Shown: in pieces, positions 11,901 through 21,994 of the stretch
How the letters are laid out: each line of letters starts with the position of its first letter
Position numbering within the stretch: the first letter of the stretch is position 1
NCBI GenBank assembly: GCA_018398765.1
Contig: JAHBMJ010000263.1
Span: 14,546-51,617 of the forward strand
DNA from: Chromera velia
Lineage: Eukaryota; Sar; Chromeraceae
Reading direction: 5' to 3'
Length of the DNA stretch: 37,072 nucleotides
Notes under the pieces: model-generated
Databases searched by the model: none
Told to the model about the DNA's origin: nothing
The model's input: the letters and a program-made list of their open reading frames with translations, nothing else
Made by a program: the position numbers and the translations under genes

Positions 11901-13751
11901 CAGAATTCCCACACCACCAGAAGGGGATTCCGAGGAGCCCGTGTGAAGTGCCCACTGTCTGTCTCCTTCCACCCCTTCCCACAACAAAGAGAGGACTGCA
12001 TACAACGCACAGACCCCGAAAAGAAAACAAAATATCCCCCCAAGCAATTCATTCATCGTGCGAGAGACCCGTGAGACTTTTGTTGGAGCCTCACTGGAAT
12101 TCATTCGGATCTTCGTCTCCCCCCCCGCATAAATCACCAGACCGAGAATCCATCTTGTGTTCCGAAGAACGCACCCTCTGTACAGCAGGTTCTCTGCTCC
12201 TAGAGACACCTCCTTGTCCCCCCCCGAATTCTGATTTCCGTTCGCTTTCGGAGCCAGGAGAGACTCTGACACATGGCTGTTGGCACGGCTCCTCAGTCCT
12301 GGATTAATCACACAACTTCCCTTGAAGACAGTCACATCTGCATGCGGCTGTTCAGCCTGGACCAGATAGTCCAGCTGCCCTGCTGCGTGCAGGAGAATTG
12401 GGGAGGCCCACTCGGGCGCGTGAAAGTGATACACATCCTCCTCCTCCCCCCCTGCCCCTGTGCCTGTGGGACTCTGCCTCCCCGGCGCATCGCCTTCTAC
12501 CACTACCTCATGTGCCTCTGGGATTGAGGGGAGCGGTTGGGCAGGAAACCCGCTCGGGGATGTCTCAGGACATCCACACAGTCTGAGAAACTCAGAATGC
12601 GTGATGGTTACCGCTTTTTTCATCTTCAAGTTGGTCTCCCCATCAAGGTTTGCTGTGTCGATGAACGCCACTCCCTCGTCCACCTCCGCAGAGGACAGAC
12701 AGAGAACGTCGGCAGGAACAGTCTCGTCGTTACGGAGAAGAACTAGATCCCCCACACGCATCGAGGCTCTCGGTACATCCTCCCAGCAGGCGCTGCTGAA
12801 GTCATACCTCCGCGTTCTGGCCATGTTCTCTTTTTGGTCCTGCTTTCTTCTTCTCCAGTCCTGCAGAGGATTCAGTTCGGGGGGGGAAATGCGGGAAAGC
12901 TCTTCTTTCTAGTCCTGTGTTCTCCTGATGCTCTCACAGTGAGAAATACAAAACAGAGCCCGCTCATGTATACTTGCTTTTGATCTACTTCCTCAAAACT
13001 GAAAGGACAGACAACCCTAAACTTGCTTTTGATCTACTTCCTCGGAACTGAAAACACAGACAACCCTAAACTTGCTTTTGATCTACTTCCTCAAAACTGA
13101 AAGCACAGACAACCCTAAACTTGCTTTTGATCCACTTCCTCGGAACTGAAAGCACAGACAACCCTAAACTTGCTTTTGATCCACTTCCTCGGAACTGAAA
13201 GCACAGACAACCCTAAACTTGCTTTTGATCTACTTCCTCAAAACTGAAAGGACAGACAACCCTAAACTTGCTTTTGATCTACTTCCTCAAAACTGAAAGG
13301 ACAGACAACCCTGAACTTGCTTTTGATCTACTTCCTCAAAACTGAAAGCAAAGACCTCCCTCAACTTTTCCCTCTGCAATGTCAATCTTCTTTCTGTATG
13401 AACTTGAACCCACACACCCACACACCGAAGAACCCAACCGGAACACTGACTTCATATCCATCTTTGAGGACTGCGAAGAGCACCACAAACCCAAACGTCG
13501 CTGCCTGAGAGGCCGGGTGCTGCAGAACAACCATGCAGAGACAGACAGGCAGTATGAAAACAGTGAGCGATCTGTGCACAAAGAAACACCAGACGATTTA
13601 CACACATATACGTGTTTTTGTAAGGATTGACGTACAGAAAGAGTGGGCTACTCCAGTCTGAAGATCAGCCAAGGCAGCTTGAGTGCTCTCTTCGGCACTT
13701 TATTCCTTTGCTCAGTGAAAGCCAGAAGGAAAGAAAGAAAAAAGACAGACG

Positions 13752-13787
<36 letters not shown>

Positions 13788-14208
13788 GTGAATGGCAGCA
13801 CAGAGGCAGTCGGGGCTGCAGAATCCTCTCGCGAGGAAGCTTTCTTGTCTTTCAAAGTACTCCCAATGCTGCGAAAGGACGCTGTTTGTCCTGGAGTGTT
13901 GCAGGCTTTCTACCTTCCTTTCTGCAGAGAGTCTTGCGGGACATGGGTCGCTGTCTGCCTGGAAGAATCCGTCTACGTTCTTTTGGTCTCTCTCTTTTTA
14001 TTTTTGCTTTCGTCCTTTCACCCTCTCCTCTGACCTTTGGGGAGAAGGGAAGGAAGGTAAGGACTGTAATGACAAGAAAGTAGATGTTCGCACTTCTTCT
14101 GAACTGGTAGAAGAGTGAAGTCGGAATCCATGTCAGTAAGGTGTACCTGCGGATTCAAATTAATCCACACCATACATACGCATATGATGTGTATATATAT
14201 ATGTATAC

Positions 14209-14239
<31 letters not shown>

Positions 14240-14244
14240 CGCGC

Positions 14245-14290
<46 letters not shown>

Positions 14291-14688
14291 GTAAGTAAGT
14301 AAGAGAGAGAGAGAGAGAGAGAGAGTATGTGCGTGTGTGTGTGTGTGTGTGCACCAAGAGTAAAGCAAGGGACGGCAGACTACACAGACACTGTCCAAAA
14401 GAAAGTTGGTTCTCTCCATCCGCATGACCATGAGTTTTGTGTGGGTCGCTTCGGCATACAGATGTATACAAATACATGCACTCACTTGGTGGTTCGAACG
14501 TCGTTTCTGTGGACGACAATTGTTTCATTCAGTTGTGATTGCCTTCTCCTCATGTTCCTCTTTGGTTTGGCCTCCTTTCCCAGTCGCGTTGGGTGATTTG
14601 GCCGCCTCGGGTATATGATGCGGTTCGCTGTGGGGGAATTCTGGGTGGCACCCGACCCCCCCTCCTGCTGCGAAGCCTGGCCGCTCAT
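4634..14688 (-). CDS. P4-type ATPase, phospholipid-transporting flippase (19 joined exons)
   Basis: Flips aminophospholipids or related lipids across Golgi, endosome or plasma membranes using ATP. Exons (high to low): 14688-14486, 14146-14035, 13519-13451, 12860-11884, 11493-11291, 10986-10375, 10025-9811, 9461-9417, 9153-9069, 8695-8614, 8390-8018, 7868-7623, 7329-7237, 6960-6735, 6468-6401, 6103-6006, 5656-5585, 5180-5087, 4762-4634. All phases agree, giving 4002 nt (1334 codons). Motifs in order: TM1 after [43 protein letters not shown] (actuator); NELL then TM3; LIPISL in TM4; EELGQ; DKTGTLT (phosphorylated Asp); [59 protein letters not shown]; then C-terminal TM segments to VPDFVVDR and FFPNPLDIA. 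The start is the first ATG, 67 codons before the TM1 motif. The DKTG codon is split by an intron. All key residues are intact. The family is certain; the lipid specificity is not. The C-terminus probably continues into 3974-2714. Confidence 0.95.
5820..5974. repeat. (CA)n microsatellite in flippase intron 16
   Basis: About 155 bp of CA/CG/CATA dinucleotide repeat lying between flippase exons 6103-6006 and 5656-5585. Translations across it in either direction are low-complexity artefacts. Confidence 0.95.
11245..11310. repeat. 37-bp-period tandem duplication spanning a splice donor
   Basis: A 29-bp block (11245-11273 and 11282-11310) occurs twice with a 37-bp period. On the minus strand each copy contains the sequence for FSDKTG or its shifted equivalent, followed by the donor GTCAGT. 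The copy at 11282-11310 supplies the true exon end (11291). The second copy is intronic if that donor is used. Confidence 0.9.
11523..11619. repeat. (TA)n(TG)n compound microsatellite in flippase intron 4
   Basis: TATA and TGTG dinucleotide runs between flippase exons ending 11884 and starting 11493. Confidence 0.95.
12972..13357. repeat. 49-bp minisatellite, 8 copies, in flippase intron 3
   Basis: Units begin with ACTTGCTTTTGAT at 12972, 13021, 13070, 13119, 13168, 13217, 13266 and 13315, spaced exactly 49 bp; the last unit decays after about 13357. Variants alternate between CTCAAAACTG and CTCGGAACTG and between GATCTAC and GATCCAC. Six of the seven unit joins carry CCCTAAA; the last reads CCCTGAA. 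The array lies wholly within the intron between exons 13519-13451 and 12860-11884. Confidence 0.95.
13749..13790. repeat. (GACA)n microsatellite in flippase intron 2
   Basis: About ten GACG/GACA units, in the intron between exons 14146-14035 and 13519-13451. Confidence 0.9.
14189..14352. repeat. Compound (TA)n(GC)n(GT)n(TAAG)n(GA)n(GT)n microsatellite in flippase intron 1
   Basis: Six simple-repeat blocks are fused without spacers, including about 24 bp of alternating GC directly joined to alternating GT. It lies in the intron between the first two flippase exons. Confidence 0.95.
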
Positions 14689-14699
14689 GGACCTTGATT

Positions 14700-15830
14700 G
14701 CTGGTGTTAGTGACTGGTCCAGATAGCGGATTAGATTCCGATCAATTGATGCTCTATGATCACAGCAGCTCGATCAGGACGTGTGAAGCAATCGGATCAT
14801 GTGATCAGATGCATGAAATTCCATGTGTAGGGGTGGAGAAGCTTTAGATGCAAGAACCCATTCAGGTGGACTGGGACTCATGCAGACCGTATGTAGGGGC
14901 TCGACTGATCCAGAAAGAGTGTCTACATGATTCTTGTGATCGAGCTAGCTGATCAGATGAGAGAAGGGTCCTTCTTCTCGGGTATTGTGAGATCAGCTGC
15001 ATGGCTGGAACACTCGAGAAGTTCGAAGAAACCTATATATCAATATATTAATATATATAGCTCGACCGACCATGCATGCAAACTGAAGAATGAATGAATG
15101 CATGCATATGCACGCGCGTTCGCGCCGCGGGACCTCGATCAGCATGCATGCAGTCGCGCGATCGAGTGCGCGCTCCTCTGCATTCGCAAAGCGATATACT
15201 TTTTGCGCCATATATTTTCGCAGCCGATTGTGGAGAGCCGATTTTCTTTCGTACGCGCGCGTCTAGCTGCTTGCATATATATACGGGATACACCCAACCA
15301 GTTGGGTGAGTGCCTCGGGGGGCCATTTAGGGGGTCAGCCATAATTTGATTGCATGATGAAAACCATCAGGGGCTTGGGCATGTCTTGCCTGCAATGCAT
15401 GCGTGGGCAAATGGCGGGGGCCACGGCAACGTGCGCAAAATATGCTTTTCGGGACCGCGCATGAACACATATATGCAATTAACTCCGTGCGAGTTACTTG
15501 AGGGGCACGTATCATGAAGAGCAAAGTATATGTATCGATCGATGCATGCAAGAATACCCGATTAATTATATAGTGGAAATGACGCACGCGCAGTGACGCA
15601 CGCACGTCGAGATCCGATTTCTGCTACATATTTAAGCGTTACATCGATCTCCCCCCCAAAATTTGAAGAGCGCAATATGCGACTGCATGCGTTCTCAGGG
15701 CCTCTCGGCTGAGCCCAGCAAAGCTGAGCTGCCCCCTGAGGCGATGCGCATATATGCATGCAAAAATATATATATAGCTAGCAAGCTATAGCTGCATGCT
15801 GCATGTCATCGATCCATGAGACATATGCAG
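14700..15830. other. Spacer dense in self-complementary words; possible shared promoter region
   Basis: No coding frame is supported. The stretch between the flippase start and the His-rich gene is unusually full of GATC, TGCA, CATG, ATAT, CGCG, AGCT and CGATCG words, for example GCATGCATATGCACGCGCG and CGATCGATGCATGCA. The genes on either side diverge, so any promoters of both lie here. I cannot assign specific elements. Confidence 0.55.
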
Positions 15831-16080
15831 TTTGCATGACGTCTTTGATGCATGGGTCCCGCGACCAGGTTCTGCTGTGTATCCGGTGACCCACTTCTCA
15901 CAAAGCTCAAGGGAATCAACACGAACAGTTCACTTGACGTTGCCATCCTACTTGCTCTACTACCAGTACCCCTTTCTACGAGTCCAACAGTCAGTTGCAA
16001 CTGAGAGAGAGTGCCCGCAACACGTTGAAGTCCGCTGCCCCTCTTGCTTGTACACCCGTGACTTGCCTCTCTCTGCAGAA

Positions 16081-16474
16081 ATGTCTTCCTGCGGCCTGAA
16101 AGGAACTCACCACCACCACGTGGAGCACGTGTGCCACGGGGACCACTGTCACGAAATTGAGAGCTGCCACCTCCCGGTAAGTTGTTGCGCCTCCCTTGAA
16201 TATCTTGGACCCCGTGACTCGATCATATGTTGTTTGGCTGTCGCGTCTACGCTTCTCGCATTTGGGGCTCCGCATTATTAAATGTCGATTCTGTACTCTG
16301 CGCCAATGTGGATACTTGCAGGCTGCACGCGCATGCGGTCCCTGTCACCACCGCAATCACTGCGCTCACCATCACCACCACCGCGCCCACCACCACCACC
16401 ACCACCCCTACTGCAGCGGCCACCACCATCACCACCACCACACAGTGGTCAGCAGATGGCCAGTTCTTGCTTAA
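16081..16474 (+). CDS. Small His/Cys-rich putative metal-binding protein (2 exons)
   Basis: Exon 1 is 16081-16176 and ends at a perfect donor GTAAGT. Exon 2 is 16322-16474, after TTGCAG, with stop TAA at 16472-16474; the join is phase 0. The product is 82 residues with 30 His and 8 Cys: a first half with HHHH and CHGDHCH, a second half with CGPCHHRNHC and runs of 5, 6 and 7 His. There is no signal peptide or membrane segment. Such composition suggests binding or storage of Zn, Ni or Cu, but no family is recognised. An acceptor (CTCTCTGCAG) ends at 16078, two bases before the ATG, so there is probably a 5'-leader intron. An alternative last exon is possible: donor GTCAGC after HTV, then an exon from 16525 or 16647. 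Confidence 0.55.
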
Positions 16475-16479
16475 CAAGC

Positions 16480-18050
16480 TGAAATCTTTTGCTTCGTGTC
16501 ATTTTCGGTTTCATTTCTCTTCCAGTCGTTCAAACCAATCCGTGAGGAAAAGTGTCTGACCTTTATATACTTGTTGTGCGTCTCCCCATGCATCGGACTG
16601 TCGCTGTTTCTGTACCCCCTTTTCGCTTTTTCTGTGTTGCACTGCAGTCTTCATCTCTCTCCGGAAGCCCGACGTACACTCTCCATCGCCCTCACTGCTC
16701 CCATCTTCGGATGAACTGAACCAGCCAACAGGGAAATTGTCTGGCTTGTCGATGAATCACGGAACTAGTCTGTACAATCGTTTAAAGGTTCATGTACGTG
16801 GTGAGGGCAGGAGGTAGTCAGGATTGTCGGGCAGAGCAGGTTGGAAGTGGATAGAGGGGGCATGTAGAGCAAAGTCGTTTGTGTGTGCCATCCGGAACTG
16901 GGCCCTTCCTCCGTTCTTCCTTCTAGTGACGCAAGAGGGGGAAGGGAGGAAAGGAAGAACAAGAACTTCTCACTCAACTCGGATGAGGAAGGGAACTCGT
17001 GAGCATAGAAAGAATGAATCAGCACTCTGTAGGGTCCAGCTTCATGGTTTTCAAAAGGGCCAGGAAACGAAACACACAAAAAGTTTGAGGAGAAAATTTG
17101 TGCATCCACCCAAGCCCAAGTTCGAAAGAAGTTGGATTTGATCTGCAATGTCAAGGGCGCCCCAGCTGTCAAGTCTCTCTGTCTACCCACCAGGTTGGTG
17201 TCCGTATGGAAGGCCAAGGAGTCCCTCGGATACCCTGAAGGAAGATGGAGTGATTGACTGCATGCTCATGGGGGTGCTGTACATAAGACGACAAAGAAGG
17301 AGAATGGGAGGAAAAGGAGGAGAGGAGAAAATTTGAAAGGCAGCAGTGCAGAGGCGAGAGAAAGACGCAACTTGACAGAAACGCAGATCAGCCGTCTGCA
17401 CCAGAGTCAAGAACAGTCGAGAGGAATGAAGGCAGACTGGAGAGCGGAGGGCGATCATCCGGTTCGTCTCCACTCTCTGTGTGTGCGTTGCATGAATGGA
17501 TGAATGCATGAATGAGGAGAATGAACAGTTTCAATTTAAAGCCTTGCTAGAAGAATGCGTTGACTTCCAGCTGAGGACATGTGCGTGCTTGATGTGGTCG
17601 AAGGACTTGAATCGGTGGAAGGAAAAGGAATTCAAGTTTGATGGATGTATGGAGGGAGGACCTGAATGTCTGCACGAATGCAAATAAAGTAGTCTTCATG
17701 CACCTGTGTGCCTGTCAATCCATGATGCATTGGTCCTGTGTCCAAAAATCGTGGCATTTCATGAGCATGCATGCATGCGCGTGGCTCTATCAATCAAACC
17801 AGCATGTCGTAGGTCCAGCAAGACGGCTGATCGATCATGGAGCAAGCCGAGCCAAAGAGAGCATTCAGTCGGTCCGTCGGTTGGTCATGTTCATGTTCTC
17901 TACACGCGAACCACCTGTAACCACCATATCACAGGACCACAGGTGGATTCTCATTCTCGAAAAACTTTTTCCGAAAACGAAATGTATTGAGGGACCAGAA
18001 CCATTGTATGCAATCGGAGCAGCAATCCTAGATGCAATCCAACTGGACTA
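16480..18050. other. No recognisable gene
   Basis: Several short open frames occur on both strands (for example 16824-17141 plus, 16765-17217 minus, 17638-18051 plus). None shows a domain, a convincing exon structure or a composition that stands out. It may hold UTRs or lineage-specific exons that I cannot identify. Confidence 0.4.
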
Positions 18051-19020
18051 ATTCATACTAATCCTATCAACATAGCGATTCAGACTGCCGATTTAATGCA
18101 TCTCAAACCTAGTGTCAAACATTGTCAAACGTAGCAATATTTAGACTACAAAATTATAGCTACAATGAAATAAAGTAGGAAATAAACTAGGCTCGGATTC
18201 AATATATATTATATTTCAGACAAAACGCTAATATAATATAATGGAATATAATATAATATAAACTTAATGTAATATAGGAGGATGAAGATTGGGTTGAAGG
18301 CCGGAGATGAGTCAGAGGGAAAAAAAGATAAATACAGCGTGAATTTATGTAGATGTTATATCATATTATATTATATTTATATTATTATATTAGGGGAACC
18401 CTAAAGATATATATATGTATATATTGAATCCAAGCCTAGGAAATAAATGTATTTTAATATAGTACTCTCTGTTACTAGTAAATAAATACTCATTAATGAT
18501 TAATCTCTTTATTCAGCCAGGCGCCGGGTGTAGCGCCGGGTATGAGTCTACAGTGTGACTATAGCAATAAAACTTTTTGTATAAGGTAATAATACCATAA
18601 TACACTATCAAGTAGAATTAATAGCTAGTTTTACCAGTTAAAACATAATTTGTTACATAAACTGAACTATCTGAACACACGAAATTATATACTTAAATAA
18701 CCTAGTAGTAAATAACAGTGATGTTGTGAGTGATGTAGCCTAGGACGTAGCTTGAGGAATATCTAGAACTAGGAATAGAGAGTAATTTAATCAGGAAATT
18801 CAATTTTTGTAAAAGACTGGATAATCTGTCTAGATCAGGAATCTGAGTCTTTAAAAACCATCTTAGCTTAGATCCTAGCCTGATTTTTAGAAATCCGAAC
18901 CTATAGAATGTGAACATTTGTACTCAGGCTGGCAATTGTATTCAATGAATTAAAACCTAAATTAAGATGCATGGTACTGAGTCCTACTGACTGGCAATAA
19001 CAGCTATAGGCTGGCTATAA
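18050..19020. other. AT-rich island without genes
   Basis: AT-rich DNA with (TAATA)n-like stretches at 18225-18260 and 18350-18390 and many CTAG words. One GC-rich hairpin lies near 18520-18538 (stem GGCGC/GCGCC, 8-nt loop) with a GCGCCGGGT direct repeat. It resembles the island at 1620-2560 in style. Confidence 0.6.
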
Positions 19021-19040
19021 ATTTGTAGTACGCTTTACTT

Positions 19041-19143
19041 TCGTTCGTTCCTTCCTTCCTTCCTTCCTTCCTTCCTTCCTTCCGTCCTTCCTTCCTTCCT
19101 TCCTTCCTTCCCTCCTTCCTTCCTTCCTTCCTTCCTTCCTTCT
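19041..19143. repeat. (CCTT)n microsatellite
   Basis: Some 25 TTCC units with rare substitutions, starting a long stretch of pyrimidine-rich DNA that runs to about 19480. Confidence 0.95.
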
Positions 19144-19689
19144 CCTGCCTCCTTCCTTTCTTCCCTTCCTTCTTCCGTTCTTGTCCCCGCCGGACTTCTC
19201 CTCTGAAACTCTCCCCATCTGTCGTCCCCCAGTGCGCCTTCCGCTCGTTTCTTTCTCTGATTCCTCCTAGGCTTCCTCTCCTCCTCTCGTTTTTTCCCTC
19301 TGCCAATCTCTTCCTTGGCCACCTCTTCTTCCTTCCTTTTGCTTCTCACGTTTGTTTGGGTTCTTTTTCCCTTCTTTTTTCTCTTCCTTCCTATTTTTCT
19401 TCCCTTGTTTCTGTTCCTCCGTCCTTCTGTTCGTTTCTTTCCCTGATTCTTCTCCTTTCTTCCTGTTTCTGCCTTCCTGACCTAGTTTCTGACAGGCTGG
19501 CGGACTGACGAACTTCACTGACGGAGTGGCAAACTCTAGGGCAGACTGACCTCATCTATACAGGTAGGTTTTTCGGTCAGAGAAGAACCAAGCGACCACT
19601 GGACTCGTGCGTACCGCATCTCTTCGAGTCATTTTTCTTTCTTTTGTTTCCTCCTTCCCCCCTTCCGTCCTTCCTTCCTGTTTTTTCTG

Positions 19690-19704
19690 TTTTCTTTCTT
19701 TTTT

Positions 19705-19740
<36 letters not shown>

Positions 19741-19782
19741 TCCTTCTTTCCTTCTTTCCTTCTTTCCTTTTCTCTTTCTCTT

Positions 19783-19870
<88 letters not shown>

Positions 19871-19960
19871 TGTGTGTCTGTGTCTGTGTGTGCGTGTGTG
19901 TCTTTGTCTTTGTCTCTGTCTCTGTCTCTATCTCTGTCTCTGTCTCTATCTCTATCTCTG

Positions 19961-20027
<67 letters not shown>

Positions 20028-20072
20028 GTATGTGTGCGTGCGTGTGTATGTGTGCGTGCGTGCCTGTGTGTT
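19690..20072. repeat. (TTTC)n, (CT)n, (GT)n and CTGTCT compound repeat
   Basis: A succession of TTTC, CT, GT, TGTCTC and again CT and GT arrays on the plus strand. The long open frames here exist only because the repeats lack stops. Confidence 0.95.
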
Positions 20073-20386
20073 TTCACTTGGTGATTGTTCCCAACATATG
20101 TTTCAAATTACCTGCATGGTTCACCGTATTTTCTGTGTCGGTCGGTCGGTTGTCTGGTCTCGCTGTGCAGCTGTCTGTCGGTCTGCCTGTCTCTCTCTCT
20201 AATTGTACCAAAAGAAGGTCCTCGGAATCCATTGACATACACATAGAATTGACAAATGTACTGTGTTCTTCGTTTGGTTGCTCGTGGTCAGAAGACAGTG
20301 CTCGCTTCTAGTGCTTCTGTTGTCAATCGACGATGCTTCTTCCTTCCCATCTCCGGATGACAAGAAGGGAGACAGTCAGTTCACTC

Positions 20387-20434
20387 ATCACTCACTCACT
20401 CACTCACTCACTCACTCACTCACTCACTCACTCA
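20387..20434. repeat. (CACT)n microsatellite abutting the dehydrogenase stop codon
   Basis: About 12 CACT units. On the minus strand the stop TGA (20434-20432) of the dehydrogenase is the first unit of the (GAGT)n array. Confidence 0.95.
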
Positions 20435-21292
20435 CCAGCAACAGAACCCCCCATCTGCAATCAGATTGAGGCCAGTACAGAAGGAAGAAGCCTCACTCGC
20501 AAGAAAAATTGCTGGGCCCACGATCTCATTTGGGTCTCCAAATCTCTTCATTGGGGTCTGGTCCTCAAACACCGGAATTTGTGGTGCAATCTCCGGCCGC
20601 ACAGAGGGAGAATTCAAAGCTGTAGCCATGTACCCTGGACTCATGCAGTTCACACGAATGTTCTGAGACGCCCACTCACATGCCATGCTCTTCGTCAAGT
20701 GAATCACCGCAGCCTTCGAGGAGTTGTAGTGACACTGACGTAGACCCCTGTTCACAATCACCCCCGACATCGACGCAAGGTTAATAATCGAGCCCTTGCA
20801 CTTATTCTTCATCATGGCCCGCGCCTGTGCTTGACAACAGAGAAAAACCCCCTTCAAATTAATGTCCAGAGTCTTCTGAAAAACCTCTTCACTCATCTCC
20901 TCTGCCGGACTGTCGTTTCCAATCCCCGCAGAGTTCACTCCAATCTGCAGCGGTCCCAATTCTCTCTCCGTCCTCTCTACTGCCCCCTCTATTGCCTTCT
21001 TATCTCGGACATCCGCAATAATAGAAATGCACTTCTGTCCTGTAGGCGCGATCAGAGCCTCGGTCCTCTTCAGCCCTCCGTCCGGACCGCTGTCTACCGA
21101 AATGTCCACCAACGCCACGGAGGCCCCGCTTTGCGCAAAGCCGAGTGCAATGCGCTGACCGAGACCGCTACCCGCCCCCGTGATGAACGCCACCTTCCCT
21201 ACCAGACTGAAAAGCCCAGGCCCATTCAATTGGCCTGATGTGTCCGCTGTTTGGAGGTTCTCCTTCGTCTGTGCGCTGTCCTCAGCCTTCAT
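20432..21292 (-). CDS. Short-chain dehydrogenase/reductase (SDR), polyol/sorbose-reductase-like
   Basis: An intronless 286-residue classical SDR. It has the Rossmann motif TGAGSGLG, the NSAG variant of NNAG, the catalytic Ser in NLASMSG, catalytic YNSSK (Tyr and Lys), and NIRVNCMSPGYMAT near the C-terminus. It ends ADGGFCCW, the kind of terminus seen in NADP-dependent mannitol/arabinitol dehydrogenases and sorbose reductases. It would use NAD(P)H to interconvert a polyol and a ketose or related substrate in the cytosol; the substrate is inferred only from resemblance. The start at 21292 is the first ATG in frame; the frame is open about 100 nt further upstream without an ATG. It diverges from the AP-3 sigma gene, about 700 bp away. 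Stop is TGA. Confidence 0.92.
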   Translation of the reverse strand: MKAEDSAQTKENLQTADTSGQLNGPGLFSLVGKVAFITGAGSGLGQRIALGFAQSGASVALVDISVDSGPDGGLKRTEALIAPTGQKCISIIADVRDKKAIEGAVERTERELGPLQIGVNSAGIGNDSPAEEMSEEVFQKTLDINLKGVFLCCQAQARAMMKNKCKGSIINLASMSGVIVNRGLRQCHYNSSKAAVIHLTKSMACEWASQNIRVNCMSPGYMATALNSPSVRPEIAPQIPVFEDQTPMKRFGDPNEIVGPAIFLASEASSFCTGLNLIADGGFCCW

Positions 21293-21994
21293 TGGGCCTC
21301 TTGCTCCTTCACCCGCGTTCTCTTTGTTCACAGTCTCCTTGGAGCTGTGCAAGTCAATGCACCTGCGTATGTGCCGTCTCGGGTCTCCAACAGGGTGGAA
21401 TCAGTGACCTCTCCGATATTTAAGCGGAAGAACGAGACGCCTACTTTCAGAGAGCAACCCGCATCTGATACGCGCTTGGCGTCTCAGAAGAGAGAATTAA
21501 GCAGTCAGTACGGGAGGAAAGGAGTCATGCACTCTGCTACACCTATGAAGTTGGAGAGGTTTAAGAAGCTCCATCGAAATCCTTCAGCAGAGAAGAGACT
21601 GTCCTCGGAGACGGCTGAGGTAGACGGGAAAAAGGAGACGGCTTGGCATTTAGCTCGGCACGGCTCTTGCATGCACGAATTTGCACTTTTGACTTGCCAT
21701 GCATACATGCACCCTTCGATCCAAGTTGTCACTGCACTCCCCAACATTTCGTGACAGTCATTACCCGCTCTTCGGTGAGTCAAAGAGACTGTACTCAAAC
21801 GACTATGCAGTAGCCCATCAAAGACCCAGAGCGAACTGAAAGTGAGGGAAGTGGACAAGCGTGAGAGACGGACAGCCGGAAGGAGCATTGTCGCGCAATA
21901 AACTCGGTCTTTCCAGTCCCTGCCTCTGTGTTCGGTCTGGCTGAAACTTGCAGAAAGAGAGGGCGAGAAGAGATACACCAAGACATTCTGTGCA
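21293..21994. promoter_or_regulatory. Divergent intergenic region between SDR and AP-3 sigma
   Basis: About 700 bp between two head-to-head starts must hold both promoters. A GATATTTAAG element lies near 21415-21424, but I cannot tie it to either gene. A plus-strand open frame (21251-21754) overlaps the SDR start and shows no domain. Confidence 0.4.

Noticed and set aside
12972-13357. Possible CRISPR array
   Set aside because: The 49-bp units are contiguous with no unique spacers, and the context is a eukaryotic intron: a minisatellite.
19607-20311. Long plus-strand open frames rich in Ser, Leu, Cys and Val
   Set aside because: They are translations of TTTC, CT and GT repeats with no domain; absence of stops is a repeat effect.
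21293-21352. Longer SDR N-terminus
   Set aside because: The extension has no ATG; the first ATG in frame (21292) sits about 30 residues before the conserved core.
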